A DNA stretch of 64,000 bases from positions 47,189,741-47,253,740 of the forward strand of contig CM041465.1 of assembly GCA_023213395.1 (NCBI GenBank). The letters run 5' to 3'. Both the position numbers and the translations under genes were made by a program. Origin of the DNA: Cycas panzhihuaensis. Its lineage: Eukaryota > Cycadophyta. The number at the start of each line of letters is the position of its first letter. Position 1 is the first letter of the stretch. The notes under the pieces are model-generated. The model had not been told where the DNA came from and made no database searches. It saw only the letters and a program-made list of their open reading frames with translations. Shown in pieces: positions 63,051-64,000 of this stretch.

Positions 63051-64000
63051 AACCAGGAAGAAGAGGATGATAGTTGGTACATTGATTCTGGTTGTTCCAC
63101 CCATATGACCCATAAAGAATAATTATTTCAAACTTTGGATACAAATAAGAAAGGGTCTATTATGTTTGGAGACAACACCTCTCACCAATCGATTGGAAAA
63201 GGTAACATTGCCTTATTGACTGATAGTGGTGAATACAAATATTTAAATGATGTTCTATACGTCCCCGCTTTAAAGAAAAACTTACTATCGGTAGGACAGA
63301 GGATGGGACAAGACTATAAAATAATTTTTGACAACGACGAATGTGTTATTAAAGACAAACGACAAAATGAAGCTATTGTTGCTAGGGGTATCATGACTAA
63401 AGATCGTCTATTTAAACTTACTATCACCCCCTCAGATACATATGCCCTTAGAACCACAACTACTATGGATAGTGACCTATGGCATCGACGTTTCGGTCAC
63501 CTTAATTATACAAGTTTAGCCCTTATGAAAAGATTAGATATGGTTAATGGCTTACCCCCTATTGATGTTAATAAAGAGTTGTGTGAGGGATGCCTTCTTG
63601 GAAAACACCATAGAGAAAGTTTTCCAGACTTTAGCCATCGGGCATCTGCCCCTCTTCAACTCATCTACACAGATATTTGTGGCCCAATGGCCACTCCCTC
63701 TCGGCGGTGCCAAATATTTCCTTACATTCATTGATGACTTTACAAGAAAGACTTGGGTGTTCTTTCTCAAATACAAATCAGATGCTTTTGACCACTTTGT
63801 TGACTTCAAAACCTTCGTTGAGCGACAAAGTGGATATCATATCCTCTCCTTAAGATCAGATAATGGGGGAGAATTTACCTCTAATATCTTCAAAGACATC
63901 AGTATCCAACATGGGATTAGGCGACAACATACCAACCCCTACACCCCACAACAAAATGGTGTAGGCGAAAGGAAAACAGAACTATCGTAGAAATGGCACG
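63051..64000 (+). CDS. Copia protease and integrase of L, cut by window end
   Basis: Same frame as gag: SWYIDSGCSTHMTHKE with the aspartic-protease D-S-G near 63084; the next codon after THKE is TAA for Gln (63120-63122). Then NTSHQSIGKGNIALL and LYVPALKKNLLSVGQRMG. Integrase: zinc region LWHRRFGHLNYTSLALMKRL (63477) and LCEGCLLGKHHRESFPD; core LQLIYTDICGPM (first Asp). A one-base frameshift near 63705 moves reading to the next frame: KYFLTFIDDFTRKTWVFFLK, LRSDNGGEFTSN (second Asp), NPYTPQQNGVGERK (Glu). A second one-base loss near 63975 precedes NRTIVEMA. Few lesions, so a fairly recent copy. The minus-strand frame 63552-63809 is a shadow. Confidence 0.9.

Larger units (their letters stand above)
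57901..64000 (+). mobile_element. Copia element L (plus strand), cut by window end
   Basis: LTR 57901-58235, primer site 58238-58249, leader of 3.6 kb, gag from 61893, protease, integrase to the window edge. Same family as A2 and B by LTR start, leader block and gag. It is the best preserved of the family: two nonsense codons and two frameshifts in 2.1 kb of coding sequence. RT, RNase H and the 3' LTR should follow outside the window. Confidence 0.88.

Overview
This window is plant nuclear DNA made almost entirely of LTR retrotransposons, mostly decayed. I see no intact host gene, rRNA, tRNA or CRISPR array. The case for a land plant is: primer-binding sites of the initiator-tRNA-Met type (TGGTATCAGAGC and decayed forms) behind several LTRs; plant-type Ty1/Copia and Ty3/Gypsy proteins; an antisense plant-mobile-domain ORF typical of Tat-lineage elements; and two captured fragments of recognisably plant genes (a 2-oxoglutarate-dependent dioxygenase and an oxysterol-binding-protein-related protein). 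Low gene density, deep nesting and two AT microsatellites of about 1 kb suggest a large, repeat-rich genome. I cannot name the species.

Layout. 1-23 kb is a nest of insertions, oldest to youngest: a Gypsy element K (+, RT and RNase H pieces at 18.9-19.7 and 22.65-22.88 kb) was hit by Copia element A2 (-, LTR at 18656-18928) and by a short element D (-, 19707-22649). A2 was hit in its leader by Copia element B (-, 10308-18166, target duplication AAATA) and in its gag by Copia element A1 (-, LTR near 7870-8195). A1's gag was hit by the young element C (+, 414-5205, LTRs differing at one base in 318, target duplication GTTGA). C carries an antisense, frameshifted dioxygenase copy.

22.9-27.5 kb is Gypsy element E (+). 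It runs abruptly into Gypsy element F (+, 27.5 kb onward) inside the RNase H domain. F and a second copy G (38.4-54.9 kb) are one Tat-like family with the order RT/RNase H, integrase, antisense plant-mobile-domain ORF, sense ORF with an archaeal-type RNase H, polypurine tract, long LTR. Each copy carries one giant microsatellite (36139-37146 and 49452-50394). G is interrupted by Copia element I (+, 42151-49097), which carries an antisense fragment of an ORP gene including its PH domain. 55.3-57.4 kb holds a short gag-only element J. From 57.9 kb to the end lies L, a fairly well preserved Copia element (+) of the same family as A2 and B, cut by the window edge in its integrase.

How the parts work together: the coding parts are gag (particle), protease, integrase, RT and RNase H of retroelements. 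Nearly all are broken, and many of the stops read as C-to-T (or G-to-A) changes, as expected for methylated, silenced repeats. The most notable observations are the two antisense gene captures lying between primer site and gag, the unusual position of the second RNase H in the F/G family, the near-identical LTRs of C, and a leader block of about 420 bp shared by four Copia copies.
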